A stretch of DNA of 64,000 bases from Schaedlerella arabinosiphila (GCF_003885045.1 NZ_RHJS01000002.1:3162001-3226000), one strand, 5' to 3'; shown: positions 44,045-54,141, counted from the first letter of the stretch. Made by a program: numbers and translations. Notes: generated by a model from the letters alone, not told the origin.

Positions 44045-46969
44045 CTATTCCACCCCCCGCAGCATCCGATCCAGCTTCTCCCGCTTCTCTTTCGTCACCC
44101 CGCGCCCGGTAAACGGCGCCCAAGTCAGCTCCTCCAGAGTACACAGTTCCTTCTCAAACGGAATCCTGTCGAAATAATACTCCTGCTCCAGAATCGCCAG
44201 GGTCTTCGGATTTTCATTCAGTTCCTCCCAGGTAGAATCCAGGCTGTAGGTCTTCCGGTACGGTGTGGTTGGCTCATAGCAGAACGCATAGCTCCCCGCC
44301 CCTGCAAGAAACACCACATGCTTCCCGTCCTGCCGGATTGCATCCTCTCCGGCTTTTCCGCAGGCCGCACCCCCAGCCTGCTGCCGGATCACCTCCGCCT
44401 CAGCATCCGGCAGCACGATCTCAGCCTCGGTATCAAAGGGCACCGTGAACCGGAATTTCAGCATCTTCCCGTCGATCTCCCACGCCGACTCAATGCGTCC
44501 CGAAGCGGCACGCAGCCGAACCTCAGATTTTCCGATCCGGTAGTTGGGCATGGGTGCGATCCGGAATTTCTTAAATCCCGGATATTCCTCGCATGGATTG
44601 ATCCCGGCCATATTCCGGAACATCCATTCCACGATGGAACCGTAGGAATAGTGGTTCAGGGAGTTCATTTCCGTGCCGCTGATCTTGCCGTTTGGCTCCA
44701 CGGAGTTCCACCGCTCCCAGATCGTAGTTGCGCCCATCAGCACTTCATAGAGCCATCCCGGGTAGCCCTTCTCCTGGAGCAGATGGTAGGCCAGGTCGTT
44801 CATCCCGTTCTCGGAGAGCATCCGGCACAGGTAAGGCGTTCCCACAAAGCCCGTATCCAGGTGGTAGAAGTTCTTTTTCAGCCGGTTTAAGAGCCCTCTG
44901 CACACCTTTTCATAGGCAAACTCCGGGGTCAGGCCCATGTACAGCGCCACCACATAGGCCGTCGTGGTATCCACCGCCAGTTTTCCGGAGGGTGTGAAAT
45001 ATTCCTTTACAAAGGCGTCGCAGATCTCCTGCGCCAGTGTTTCGTAGCTCTTGGCATCCCCGTCTTTCCCCAGGATCTTTGCCGTCTTTGCCACGATATT
45101 TGCCGAGTAATAGTAGTAGGCGGATGCGATCATATCCGGGTCTGTCGCCCCGTAGACCCCGCCGGGATAATTGCCGTCCAGAGCCAGCCAGTCCGCGTAA
45201 TGGGTTCCGGTCTGCCACAGACGTTTCGCGCCGTCTGAGTCGTCCTCCCGTTTCATATAATCCACCCACGCCTTCATGCTGCCGTACTGGCGGCGCAGGA
45301 TATTTTTATCGCCGTAATGCAGATACACGTTCCAGGGAATGATGGTGGCGGCGTCTGCCCAGGCCGTGGAGGCGTCCCCGGGGTAATTGGCAACTGGCAC
45401 CACGTCGGGCACGCTGCCGTCCAGCTTCATCTGTTCCCCGTACAGATCCCGCCCGTACTTGGTATAAAATGCGCAGGTATCCATAAAGTAGCTGGCCGTT
45501 CCGGAGAAAATCTGGGCGTCCCCGGTCCATCCATACCGCTCGTCACGCTGCGGGCAGTCCGTAGGCACATCCACAAAATTCCCCTTCATGCCCCATTTGG
45601 CGTTCAGAACCAGACGGTTCACCAGCGGGTCGGAGGTGGTGATCTCTCCCAGCTCTTCCATGTCCGAGTGAATCACAAGCCCCCGGAAATCTTCCGGATC
45701 TGGTTCTCCCTCCCAGCCTTCCACCTTCACGAACCGGAATCCGTAGAAGGTAAAATGCTGCCGCACCTCCCGCTCCATTCCGTCCGATATATAGGTAAAT
45801 TCCGCCTTTGCGGTGCGCAGGTTTTCATTGTAAAAATTCCCGTCCTGAAGGATTTCCCCGAACTGAAAATGCAGCCTCGTCCCGGCAGGAGCTTTGCAGT
45901 GAAACGCAAGCCAGCCCACCATGTTCTGCCCCAGATCCAGAACCGTTTCCCCGGCAGGCGTATGGATCACCTCCACCGGTTTCAGCCGCTCGTGGATCAT
46001 AATAGCCGGGGAAAGCCTTGGGGAAAGGCGGTCATACCCCAGGTCGATGAGCTCGGTGCCGAAGGTTTCGCTCACATCCAATGACGCGTCGTAGACCTCC
46101 CCCGAATAAATGCCGCTTTCTACAATCCGGCTTTTTCTTGACTTCCAGCTCTCATCGGTGCCGAATACTTCCTTGGTGCCATCCGCATACCAGACATGGA
46201 TCTCCGCCAGGGCCGCCAAACGGCTGCCGTAATTTTCGGACTTCACGCGCATCCCGTAGATGCCCTTGTACCAGCCGTCGCCCAGCACCAGCTCCACCCG
46301 GTTCTTTCCGGTTTCCAACTGAAGCTCCCAGGTCTGGTACTGCATCCAGCTGTCATAATCGCAGAATCCCGGAAGAAGGCACTCCTCCCCCTGCTTCTCC
46401 CCGTTTACATAAAATTCATAAAGCCCCAGTCCGGTCACATAGGCTCTGGCCCGGACTGCCGGCTTTGGAATCTGGATCTCCTGCCAGACCGCCGCCTGAA
46501 CCTGCTTTTCCAGCTTGGGGGTGATCCACTTCGCCTGCCAGGTGCCGGCCTGCACGTCCTGACCGCAGTCCGCCGATTCCTGCCCTGCGCTTCCCTGCGC
46601 TGACAGACAGGAATCCGTCTCTCCCGGTCTGCAGACACCGCCCTGCCAGGTCACCGTTTTTGCCGTCTCAAACCACTGCGCTTCACTCCACGCACTATCC
46701 CCCGTCTCATCCTTCACCCAGACCTTCCAGTAATATCTGGTCATGGGTTTCATTGTAACAGGCAGTTCGAATCCGGTGCTGACAATATCGCCCCTCTCCC
46801 CGCTGTCATAGAGGATTTCCGAAAAATCCTCCTTCAGCGAGACCAGTACCCGCGCGGATGTCTGGCGCTTTCCGGCGGCCTCTGTCACCACATAGGAAAT
46901 GGTGGGATTTGCCAGGTCATAACCCAGCGGATTTACCAAATGGTTGATTTTTAAATATTCGATGTTCAT
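44045..46969 (-). CDS. Alpha-L-rhamnosidase (GH78)
   Basis: A protein of about 974 residues that hydrolyses terminal alpha-L-rhamnose from plant glycosides or rhamnose-rich polymers. An N-terminal fibronectin-like domain (about 5-105) and a Bac_rhamnosid_N carbohydrate-binding domain (about 165-340, VNGEKQGEECLLPGFCDYDS) precede the (alpha/alpha)6 barrel. The GH78 signature is at 470-487, DVPTDCPQRDERYGWTGDA, with the acid residues. No signal peptide is present, so it acts in the cytoplasm on imported oligosaccharides. The ATG at 46969 follows GGAAGGAA. It is the last gene of the ABC transporter operon and converges on the abiE island. Confidence 0.93.
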   Translation of the reverse strand: MNIEYLKINHLVNPLGYDLANPTISYVVTEAAGKRQTSARVLVSLKEDFSEILYDSGERGDIVSTGFELPVTMKPMTRYYWKVWVKDETGDSAWSEAQWFETAKTVTWQGGVCRPGETDSCLSAQGSAGQESADCGQDVQAGTWQAKWITPKLEKQVQAAVWQEIQIPKPAVRARAYVTGLGLYEFYVNGEKQGEECLLPGFCDYDSWMQYQTWELQLETGKNRVELVLGDGWYKGIYGMRVKSENYGSRLAALAEIHVWYADGTKEVFGTDESWKSRKSRIVESGIYSGEVYDASLDVSETFGTELIDLGYDRLSPRLSPAIMIHERLKPVEVIHTPAGETVLDLGQNMVGWLAFHCKAPAGTRLHFQFGEILQDGNFYNENLRTAKAEFTYISDGMEREVRQHFTFYGFRFVKVEGWEGEPDPEDFRGLVIHSDMEELGEITTSDPLVNRLVLNAKWGMKGNFVDVPTDCPQRDERYGWTGDAQIFSGTASYFMDTCAFYTKYGRDLYGEQMKLDGSVPDVVPVANYPGDASTAWADAATIIPWNVYLHYGDKNILRRQYGSMKAWVDYMKREDDSDGAKRLWQTGTHYADWLALDGNYPGGVYGATDPDMIASAYYYYSANIVAKTAKILGKDGDAKSYETLAQEICDAFVKEYFTPSGKLAVDTTTAYVVALYMGLTPEFAYEKVCRGLLNRLKKNFYHLDTGFVGTPYLCRMLSENGMNDLAYHLLQEKGYPGWLYEVLMGATTIWERWNSVEPNGKISGTEMNSLNHYSYGSIVEWMFRNMAGINPCEEYPGFKKFRIAPMPNYRIGKSEVRLRAASGRIESAWEIDGKMLKFRFTVPFDTEAEIVLPDAEAEVIRQQAGGAACGKAGEDAIRQDGKHVVFLAGAGSYAFCYEPTTPYRKTYSLDSTWEELNENPKTLAILEQEYYFDRIPFEKELCTLEELTWAPFTGRGVTKEKREKLDRMLRGVE

Positions 46970-46997
46970 AGTCAATTCCTTCCTCTAAATTTGTAAC

Positions 46998-47041
46998 CAA
47001 TTTGCGCAGCAAATTGATTGCCCGCCATCTGCGAAGCAGAT
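46998..47041 (-). promoter_or_regulatory. Two small hairpins between kinase and rhamnosidase genes
   Basis: CAATTTGC/GCAAATTG (46998-47016) and ATCTGC/GCAGAT (47027-47041), the latter nested in a GCCCG/CGGGC stem, lie between the kinase stop and the rhamnosidase start. They may protect or stabilise the mRNA, or partly end the transcript. The second hairpin resembles half a recombination-site arm but lacks its 7-bp core layout. Confidence 0.4.
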
Positions 47042-47055
47042 TTTAAATACGGGCA

Positions 47056-48870
47056 CTATTCTCCTGTCCGGCGGGGACTGCCGGACGTCCTGCGCCCCAC
47101 GGTCACCGCGAAGCCTCCGCCCTCCGGCACGTTTTCCATTTCAAAAATGCCTTCCTCAAAATACAGCAGCAGGCATCTGGCGTAGGTGTTCACGATTCCC
47201 ATGCCGCCGATCTCCATCTCCGCCGGCTTGGCCCTCTCCAGGATATCCTTCTGCGCTTCCTTTAACCGCTCCTGCAGTTCCAGAAGCTTTTTTTCGGGTA
47301 CACCGCAGCCATTGTCCTGCACCCGGATGGTCCAGCCGTCCTTTTGCACCCTTCCGGTCACGGAAATGCGCCTGCCCCGTTCCATGTTCTGAAAGCCGTG
47401 CTTCACGCTGTTTTCCACAAGCTGCTGGAGGGTCATCTTTGGAATCACCTGCTGCCGGATCTTTTGATCCACGTCAATGTGCACCTCCAGGGAGTTTTCA
47501 TGGCGTGCCTTGAGCAGGTAAAAATAGCTGTCCAGGTATTCCAGCTCTTTCTCCACGGAAGCGTAACGCTCCTTGTTGTTGGTGGAATAGCGCAGCATCG
47601 TTCCCAGGGAGCCGCACATCTCGCAGATGGCCTCGTCGTTGTCCAGGATCGCGCGGGACGAAATCGTGTTGAGCACGTTGTAGATAAAATGCGGGTTCAC
47701 CTGGGCCTGCAGCGTGTCGAACTGGGCCTGAAGCTGCAGCTTCGCCGCCTGCTTCTCGTTCTGCAGCGCCTCGTCCAGCCGCGCCATCATGGCCTGGTAG
47801 GCGCGGATCAGCTCCTGAAATTCGTCCAGCGCGCCCGCCTCCAGATGGCGGTTGTCCTGCAGATTCTCGATATTCGTATTTTCCACTGTTTCCTGGAGCC
47901 GCTTGATCGGCCGGGTCAGGACGCCTGCCCAGAAAATGACCATGATCAGGCTGACGCTGAATGTGGCCAGCGTTGACGCGAAGGAGATGGAAAAAAGCTG
48001 GCCCCTCTCTTTTTCAAGCAGAACGTTTGTCTTATACGCCAGCACCGTCAGGTCAAACTCCGCGGAACACGCCTTTGTGTAAATCGTGCCGTTTTGGGTC
48101 ATCACCCTGCTCTCCGCCAGATTTTGAAGCCGTTCTCTCTCCTCCCCGGAAAGCTCCTTTTCACGCTCCTTGTCACTGGCGTAAAGGATCTCGCCGCCGT
48201 TGACAATGAGCAGAAAATCAATATCCGGATCCGAGGTTTCCAGGGAATCCAGGCTGTCCATCCGGTTCGCCACCTCCAGAAATCCCATTCCCTTCCCCCG
48301 CAGCGCTTTCATCAGGGAATACACCGGGTCGCTGTCATTGGCGCTCCAGTAATCCGGGTGGGAGGAAACGATCACGGAATCTCCTTCCGCCGCGATGACC
48401 GGTTCCAGATAGGGAATCTCCTCCACGTCAAATTCCGAGATCAGGCGCTGCTTCGGCAGAATGCCCGCGCCTGTCGTATAGGTGGCGCTGCTGGCCAGAA
48501 AAGACGCCTGGTTGAAAAACACGGTCCGGTAGGAATTTTTCATAATGTATTCCGTGGTCAGCCCGGTGCTCAGGTTCGATTTTGCATCCAGCACGTACCG
48601 GTTGGGGATTTCCTCGTACTGGTCCTCCGCCAGCCAGGTGATGCTGTCCAGCATGACGGTATCCGACAGGATGTATTTCATGATCGCGTCCATCCGGTTC
48701 AGCCGTTCGTCCATCTGGGCCACATAGGACTTGGCGGTGACCCGGAGATTATTTTTCTGGCTGGTCATCTCATATTGAAGACTGATCCTGGCCACCGCAA
48801 TGCCCAGGATCAGACTGACTAAGAGTGCAACAGTGGTGTATGCAAGCACCATCTTACTGCGAAATTTCAT
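47056..48870 (-). CDS. Sensor histidine kinase of the LytS/YesM type
   Basis: A 604-residue membrane kinase. TM1 (about 8-28) and TM2 (about 296-318) enclose a 265-residue extracellular sensor domain, followed by a HAMP-like region (320-370), the His_kinase domain with VNPHFIYNVLNTISS (phosphoacceptor H394) and a HATPase domain (VEKELEY, VENSVKHGF, VQDNGCGVP, GGMGIVNTYAR). It should sense an extracellular sugar and phosphorylate the AraC-type response regulator encoded at 52334. It begins 10 bp after the second permease gene, an unusual place, inside the transport operon. Confidence 0.92.
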   Translation of the reverse strand: MKFRSKMVLAYTTVALLVSLILGIAVARISLQYEMTSQKNNLRVTAKSYVAQMDERLNRMDAIMKYILSDTVMLDSITWLAEDQYEEIPNRYVLDAKSNLSTGLTTEYIMKNSYRTVFFNQASFLASSATYTTGAGILPKQRLISEFDVEEIPYLEPVIAAEGDSVIVSSHPDYWSANDSDPVYSLMKALRGKGMGFLEVANRMDSLDSLETSDPDIDFLLIVNGGEILYASDKEREKELSGEERERLQNLAESRVMTQNGTIYTKACSAEFDLTVLAYKTNVLLEKERGQLFSISFASTLATFSVSLIMVIFWAGVLTRPIKRLQETVENTNIENLQDNRHLEAGALDEFQELIRAYQAMMARLDEALQNEKQAAKLQLQAQFDTLQAQVNPHFIYNVLNTISSRAILDNDEAICEMCGSLGTMLRYSTNNKERYASVEKELEYLDSYFYLLKARHENSLEVHIDVDQKIRQQVIPKMTLQQLVENSVKHGFQNMERGRRISVTGRVQKDGWTIRVQDNGCGVPEKKLLELQERLKEAQKDILERAKPAEMEIGGMGIVNTYARCLLLYFEEGIFEMENVPEGGGFAVTVGRRTSGSPRRTGE

Positions 48871-48880
48871 AATTGTTACC

Positions 48881-49711
48881 TTAACCTTTAACCGAGCCGG
48901 CCACCATTCCGTCTACGATCTTTTTGTTGAAGATCACGAACAGCACCAGCATCGGGAGCGTGATCACAATGATATCGGCAAACAGCAGGTTGAAGCTGCT
49001 GGCAAGCTGCCCCTGATAGCTGTACAGGGTCAGTTGGACCGTTGTATTCTCGGAACCCGGCAGGAAATACAGCGGATTCGTGAAGTCGTTAAAGGTCTGC
49101 ACGCCGACCAGGATGATGAGCGTCGCCTGGATGGGCTTGAGCAGCGGGAAGATCACCTTCCAGAAAATCTGCCATTTGCTGCAGCCGTCGATCCGGGCCG
49201 CTTCCTCCAGCTCTCTCGGGATCGAAGCCATGTACCCCCGGTACAGCATGATGGCAAAGGGGGTCTGCAGGGCGATCTCGATCATGACCATGGAAAACAT
49301 GGTTTTGTAAATGTGCATGCTCTGCAGAAGGTTGATCGTGGGCAGAATCGCCGCCGGGATCATCAATCCCAGCATAATCATCGACTGGATGCCGGTCATC
49401 AGCTTATCCCGCCGCCTCTGGATCACATAGGCCGCCATGGCCGCGGTCACCAGAAGCCCCAGCACGGTGAAAAATGTCAGGATGCCGCTGTTTTTAAAGG
49501 CAGTCACAAGCTGATAGTTTCCGTGCTTAAACACTTCGATGTAATTTTCAAAATGCAGCTCGCTGGGCCAGCTGATGGACAGCTTGTTGGCCTCTGCCTT
49601 GGATTTCAGGGACTGCACCAGCATAAAATAGAACGGGACCAGAAAGATGACGATGGTCACCAGCACGCCCAGGATATCTCCCAGAACGAGCAGTCTTTTT
49701 TTCTTTTTCAT
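48881..49711 (-). CDS. Carbohydrate ABC transporter permease (MalG/LacG type)
   Basis: A 276-residue inner-membrane subunit with six helices and the EAA loop LEEAARIDGCSKWQIFWKVIFPLLKP (about 180-205) that contacts the ATPase. With the permease encoded upstream it forms the channel of a CUT1-family importer. It overlaps that gene by 4 bp. No ATPase gene is present in the operon, so a shared MsmX-type ATPase encoded elsewhere probably drives transport; that is inference from common Firmicute practice. Confidence 0.92.
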   Translation of the reverse strand: MKKKKRLLVLGDILGVLVTIVIFLVPFYFMLVQSLKSKAEANKLSISWPSELHFENYIEVFKHGNYQLVTAFKNSGILTFFTVLGLLVTAAMAAYVIQRRRDKLMTGIQSMIMLGLMIPAAILPTINLLQSMHIYKTMFSMVMIEIALQTPFAIMLYRGYMASIPRELEEAARIDGCSKWQIFWKVIFPLLKPIQATLIILVGVQTFNDFTNPLYFLPGSENTTVQLTLYSYQGQLASSFNLLFADIIVITLPMLVLFVIFNKKIVDGMVAGSVKG

Positions 49712-50583
49712 CCCTGGATCGCCTCCTCTCTCTTATTCAGGAAATGCTGCAGCGGGAATGCGATCACGGAAATCAGGATCAGCATGACCACGTTGCCTGC
49801 CGTGGAAAGCCCGTAGAAGCCGGCCGCGTACTGTTTGTAAATCACGGATGCCAGGACGTCCGTGGAAAAACCGGGGCCGCCGCCCGTCATCGCCCAGATC
49901 AGGTCGAAGGAGCGCAAGCCTCCGATCAGGGACAGGATGATGATGGAATTTTGGGAGGGCGCCACCAGCGGAAGGGTGATGTGCTTTAACTGCTGCCATC
50001 CCGTCGCCCCGTCGATGGAGGCCGCTTCATAGTAGGTCTTGTCAATGGACTGGATGCCTGCGATGTAAATGACTACGGATATGGAAAGTCCTTTCCACAC
50101 GTCAGTCAGGATGATGCTCAAAAGCGCGGTCTTCGGATCTCCCAGAAAATCAATGGGCGTTCCGCCCAGCGCCTGGATCGGCATATTTAAGAGCCCCTTG
50201 GTGGGATGCATCATATAGGAAAAGGCAAGTCCAACCGCCATCATGGATACCAGGTTCGGAAAAAATACCGCCGAACGGATAAAGCCCTTTGTCTTAATCT
50301 TGCTGGTCAGGAAAATGGCGATAAAAAACGCGAGAATGACTTTTAACGCGCTGGTTCCGAACGCATAGATCAGGGTATGTACGACTGAGGAGCTCATAGA
50401 ATGTTCGGAAAAGAAAAGCTTATAGTTGTCAAGTCCGCAGAATTTCGCAGTCTCAAAGTTCCATACGGTCAAACTGTAGTACAAAGAAGATATGATCGGC
50501 CACAGGAAAAAGATCACGAAAATGATCAGGGACGGAAGGACAAACCAGACGGGGTACATACTCCGTTCTTTTTTTGTCTTCAT
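49708..50583 (-). CDS. Carbohydrate ABC transporter permease (MalF/LacF type)
   Basis: A permease of 291 residues with six helices; the first, WFVLPSLIIFVIFFLWPII, is near residue 13-31. The EAA loop YEAASIDGATGWQQLKHITLPLVAPS (about 190-215) is intact. The ATG at 50583 follows GGAGG by 8 nt; a TTG 6 bp upstream is in frame. It is preceded by a hairpin after the binding-protein gene, which may let the binding protein be made in excess. Confidence 0.92.
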   Translation of the reverse strand: MKTKKERSMYPVWFVLPSLIIFVIFFLWPIISSLYYSLTVWNFETAKFCGLDNYKLFFSEHSMSSSVVHTLIYAFGTSALKVILAFFIAIFLTSKIKTKGFIRSAVFFPNLVSMMAVGLAFSYMMHPTKGLLNMPIQALGGTPIDFLGDPKTALLSIILTDVWKGLSISVVIYIAGIQSIDKTYYEAASIDGATGWQQLKHITLPLVAPSQNSIIILSLIGGLRSFDLIWAMTGGGPGFSTDVLASVIYKQYAAGFYGLSTAGNVVMLILISVIAFPLQHFLNKREEAIQG

Positions 50584-50655
50584 AGTCAAAACCTCCTAGC
50601 ATAATCATGCCGCGCCTCCTTACCCGGAGAGAAACGGCATATCCTTTTAACAAAT

Positions 50656-50680
50656 GGCCGCCCGGCACATCTAGGCGGCC
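50656..50680 (-). terminator. Intercistronic hairpin (partial terminator) after binding-protein gene
   Basis: GGCCGCC (50674-50680 complement) and GGCGGCC pair around an 11-nt loop, followed by ATTTGTT. It lies between the binding-protein stop (50755) and the permease start. A GC-rich stem here is usual in sugar ABC operons and would lower downstream transcription or stabilise the upstream mRNA. Confidence 0.6.
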
Positions 50681-50754
50681 ACACTTTCATCTCTCAAAAT
50701 ATTGGATTTTTCTTGTTCCCATCCGCGGCCGGCCGGGCCGTGAATGCGCTGTCT

Positions 50755-52122
50755 TTATTTCCAATCGTAACCAAGCTGTACCGCGGACTTCTTGCAGTCG
50801 TCGTCATACATGGCGGCCGCTTCCTCCCCGGACATCTGTCCAAGGCCCACTGCCGTGGTCATCTGTTCGCAGGTGGTTCCTTTGATCGGAGACTGGTATT
50901 CCAATGCCGGAACGGTCTTTCCGTCGTCAAAGTACTTCTGCATGTCTACACGTACCGCGCTGCATACGGATTCCGGAAGCTCGTAGCCCTTGATGCAGGA
51001 CGGTCCGTTTGCCCCGTAGGTTCCGAAGTACAGATCCAGCGCTTCTTCGGAATAGTAGAACTCGAAAAATGCCTTGATCGCGTCTACATTTTCGGTGTCT
51101 TTGTTCACATACCAGCTCATGGGCTCCCAAACAGTCAGTCCATGGTTGTCCGCATCATCCCCGGGAACGCCGAATACGCCGATATCATCCGGATTTTCCG
51201 CATTTTCCAGGATCAGCGGAAGCTGCTGGGTGAGAATAAACCAGTGGGTCGCTTCGCCTGTCGCAATGGCAAAGTTTCCGTCTGTCACGGTTGCCGCGGA
51301 TTTGTCCGCGTTCAGGTAGTCCACCAGATCCTCGTACTTGGTCCAGCTTCTGGTCGCCTCTGCAACATCCGCGTATTTTGCTTTTCCTTCTGTGTAATCA
51401 TCCGCGAAGGTTGGATTTGCCGCCGCAATATTGTAGTAGTCGCCCAGGAAAAGAACCTGTGTCGCCCAGGTCTCGCCGCCGGTGAAGTATACCGGAGTCT
51501 TGCCTGCGTCTGAGAGGGCCTTGCAGTTGTCTACAAATTCATCCCATGTGTGGGGAACCTCCAGTTTCAGTTCTTCATAGTCGGGCTTGTAGTAAATCAC
51601 CGCGCCGGCCTGTGTGGAGGACTGGGGTGCGCCGTATACCGCGCCGTCGATGGTCACGGAGCTTAAGAACGCGTCGTCAAATTTGTCCACGATGTCCCAG
51701 TCGGAAATGTCCATGAATCCTCGGGAGGGGTTCAGGTCATACAGCTTGGAACCGGAGTTGTAAGCCATAAAATCCGGAAGGTCGCCGGATGCCATCCTGG
51801 TTTTGATGATGTTGTCGCCCTCGGAACCGCCGGGGTTGACTTCCACTTCAAATTCCATACCCAGCTTTTCGGTGGCCGCTTCCATAACCGCCTGTGTGCC
51901 CGGGTTGTTCTCTGCGTTTCCTGCCCACCATTTCAGGGTGATTCCCGCGTAGGGCTTGTCCCCGTCTCCGCTGCCGCCTTCGTCGGAGCCTGTATCCTCC
52001 GCCGCGGTGCTTCCCCCGTCAGAGTCAGAGCCGCCGTTATCGGAGCCGCCGCTGCACCCGGTCAGCGCCAGGCCCAGTGTCATGGTACCTGCAAGAATCA
52101 GTGACAATACTTTCTTCTTCAT
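50755..52122 (-). CDS. Extracellular sugar-binding lipoprotein (SBP family 1)
   Basis: A 455-residue lipoprotein with a signal peptide ending in the lipobox LALTGCSGG (Cys at about 23) and a Ser/Gly/Asp-rich tether (about 24-55). The mature part (ITLKWWAGNAENNPGTQAVM, AGAVIYYKPDYEEL, WEPMSWYVNKDTENVDAIKAF) has the family 1 fold. It captures oligosaccharides outside the membrane for the adjacent permeases. Given the downstream GH78 gene, rhamnosylated oligosaccharides are the probable ligand. The ATG at 52122 follows a strong AAGGAGG. Confidence 0.92.
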   Translation of the reverse strand: MKKKVLSLILAGTMTLGLALTGCSGGSDNGGSDSDGGSTAAEDTGSDEGGSGDGDKPYAGITLKWWAGNAENNPGTQAVMEAATEKLGMEFEVEVNPGGSEGDNIIKTRMASGDLPDFMAYNSGSKLYDLNPSRGFMDISDWDIVDKFDDAFLSSVTIDGAVYGAPQSSTQAGAVIYYKPDYEELKLEVPHTWDEFVDNCKALSDAGKTPVYFTGGETWATQVLFLGDYYNIAAANPTFADDYTEGKAKYADVAEATRSWTKYEDLVDYLNADKSAATVTDGNFAIATGEATHWFILTQQLPLILENAENPDDIGVFGVPGDDADNHGLTVWEPMSWYVNKDTENVDAIKAFFEFYYSEEALDLYFGTYGANGPSCIKGYELPESVCSAVRVDMQKYFDDGKTVPALEYQSPIKGTTCEQMTTAVGLGQMSGEEAAAMYDDDCKKSAVQLGYDWK

Positions 52123-52333
52123 AAATTGAATCCTCCTTGTTCTTTTTGTTTGGTATCTGTCTGGTACAGATCCCTTGCTTCAACATGGGTTTATTGTACC
52201 TGCTGAAAATCAAAAAGTACATGGAGGATTCAAAACAATGCTGTTGAAAATCTGAAACAGTTGTGATGCGCCCTGTGGCCTGGCACTCACTGCTATGGCC
52301 GGGAAATCGCCCGGACCGGCTTTTTCGCTGTAT

Positions 52334-53836
52334 CTATTTTATGTAATCCGCGGGGCTCTGCCCGGTATAGGAATGAAAAATCCTGCTGAAATAGAACTGG
52401 TCGCGGTATCCCACCATCTCCGCTATGTCCTTGACAAACAGCGCCCGGTTCTCGTCCATGAGCTGCTTGGCCCGCTCTATGCGGATTCCGGTCAGATACT
52501 GGTTGTAGGACTGCCTGGTGTATTTTCGGAACAATTTGCTCATGTATGCCTGGGAAATGGCAAACAGGTTGGAGATGGCCTGCAGGGAAAGCGGTTCCGA
52601 GATGTGTTCGCTTAAGTATATTTTGATCTTTTCAAAAAATTCCGGAGAATCCACTTTATAGTTTTCTTTTTCCTTTTCCGTGAGATGTCTGAAAGGCGTA
52701 TACAGATTCTGCCAAAGCATTTCCATGCTGGTGGAATAGTAGAAGGCATCCTCAAACTGGTACTCGCTCTCGATTAAGGACTCTTCCTCCCTGGTCTGCG
52801 TGCGGATAAAGCTGAGAATCCGGCGCATCGCCTGTTCCAGCCAGATCTGCGGCCGCTTCTCCTCCTCCCATCCTGCAAATGCTTTTGCGATGCATTTTTG
52901 AATCTGGTCGTATCTGCCCGTCTTGGCATACTGCTCCAACTCCTGCAGGATTCCCGTAAGCTCCGTGATATCCGGAGACGGGATCCTTTCCATCAAAAGC
53001 CGCTTGTTGTCCAGGTCCGCCACCTGGGAGAGGCCCACCGTGCTGAGGGTGTTCAGCCAGTAATACAGATCCCGTATCTTTTCGGAGATCTCCGGCCCGG
53101 AAAAGGGCTCCCCATAATATAGTAGGGTTGTGTAAGACCCTTCCGTCTTCTGCCGCCGCTCCACCCGGGTCATATAGTCGATCAGGGGCTGCTGCCCCAG
53201 CACCTCCCGGGGGATCAGAAACAATTCTTCCATGTTGTCCCGGCCGTAGACCATGTAGGCTTCATCCATGGTGCCGTAGAGCTCCGGCTCCTTGGCCGGG
53301 GAATACCTGCGGGGCAGGCCGTTTTCCCGCAGAAGCGCGGCGTAAAACTCTTTATATGGAAAGAACGCCTGGATCTCCTCCAGTGCGATGGTCTCCCCCA
53401 TGCAGATTTTCCGGAAAATCCCGACCCTTCTGTCGTAGTAGAATTTCCGCAGCTTTTCTTCTACATTTTTCATGGTGCGGAGCATCTGGGACGGAACGAT
53501 GGGCTTGGTCAGGTAATCCAGCACCCCGCCCCGAAAGGCGTCCCTGGCATACTCAAAATCCTGATACCCGCTGATGATGCAGAAGCACAGGTTGGGCTGT
53601 CTCCCGCTTGCCTCCCGAACCAGCTCCAGTCCGTTTAACACCGGCATCTCCACGTCCGTCAGCACCAGATCCGGGGAAGTCCTCCCGATCAGCTCCAGCG
53701 CCTCGCTGCCGTTCCCGGCCGTGCCCACTACCTCAAATTCGGGGCACTGATTTTCTATGATGCAGCAGATGGCTTTGACGGCCACCGCTTCGTCGTCTAC
53801 TACGACGACTTTGTATCTGTTTCCGTTTGGTCCCAT
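52334..53836 (-). CDS. YesN-type response regulator with AraC HTH output
   Basis: A 500-residue regulator. The receiver domain (1-125; acidic pair D14/D15, phosphoacceptor D61 in LTDVEMPVLNGL, K near 108 in LTKPI) is followed by a long linker (about 130-390) and two AraC helix-turn-helix motifs (about 395-500; ISEPLSLQAISNLFAISQAYMSKLF, VKDIAEMVGYRDQFYFSRIF). The ATG at 53836 has AGGGGG 8 nt upstream; the frame extends upstream but without a site. It pairs with the kinase at 47056 and should activate the rhamnoside transport operon that starts 212 bp downstream. Confidence 0.9.
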   Translation of the reverse strand: MGPNGNRYKVVVVDDEAVAVKAICCIIENQCPEFEVVGTAGNGSEALELIGRTSPDLVLTDVEMPVLNGLELVREASGRQPNLCFCIISGYQDFEYARDAFRGGVLDYLTKPIVPSQMLRTMKNVEEKLRKFYYDRRVGIFRKICMGETIALEEIQAFFPYKEFYAALLRENGLPRRYSPAKEPELYGTMDEAYMVYGRDNMEELFLIPREVLGQQPLIDYMTRVERRQKTEGSYTTLLYYGEPFSGPEISEKIRDLYYWLNTLSTVGLSQVADLDNKRLLMERIPSPDITELTGILQELEQYAKTGRYDQIQKCIAKAFAGWEEEKRPQIWLEQAMRRILSFIRTQTREEESLIESEYQFEDAFYYSTSMEMLWQNLYTPFRHLTEKEKENYKVDSPEFFEKIKIYLSEHISEPLSLQAISNLFAISQAYMSKLFRKYTRQSYNQYLTGIRIERAKQLMDENRALFVKDIAEMVGYRDQFYFSRIFHSYTGQSPADYIK

Positions 53837-53964
53837 GTGTGGATTCCCCCTGACGTGATGGAACAGCGCCCTTATCGCCGTTTCCATTTTCCTTTAAATA
53901 TACCCTACTCTTTTGTTTTATGCAATTGCTTTTTCCAGAATACTGTTCGCGGTGCCCTGCACCT

Positions 53965-54110
53965 GTTACTGTTTACACGGTGTCGTGCACTTGCTGCACG
54001 GCGTCCGGCCAATAAAGTAACATTTGCCATAATATCCAGCCCCTCGCCGAAGGCGACTTAAAATGGGCTGGATACTGTTACTGGAGCACCCAAAGGGTGT
54101 GAACAGTAAC
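53965..54110. mobile_element. MITE-like element, copy 2
   Basis: A 146-bp copy with ends GTTACTGTTTAC and GTGAACAGTAAC, an internal ATCCAGCCC/GGGCTGGAT stem and the CCGGCCAAT block. Flanking 8-bp duplication CTGCACCT at 53957-53964 and 54111-54118. It lies upstream of the response regulator gene and may be transcribed with none. Confidence 0.8.
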
Positions 54111-54141
54111 CTGCACCTTGCCGCAAAGCATCCGGCCGGTA

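Noticed and set aside
47027..47041. ATCTGC/GCAGAT palindrome that looks like a half recombination site
   Set aside because: It has a 3-nt loop instead of the 7-bp core and no inverted partner, so it is a plain hairpin.
44263..49816. Long open frames on the plus strand opposite the rhamnosidase, kinase and permease genes
   Set aside because: They are antisense shadows of GC-rich genes, without ribosome sites or family motifs.
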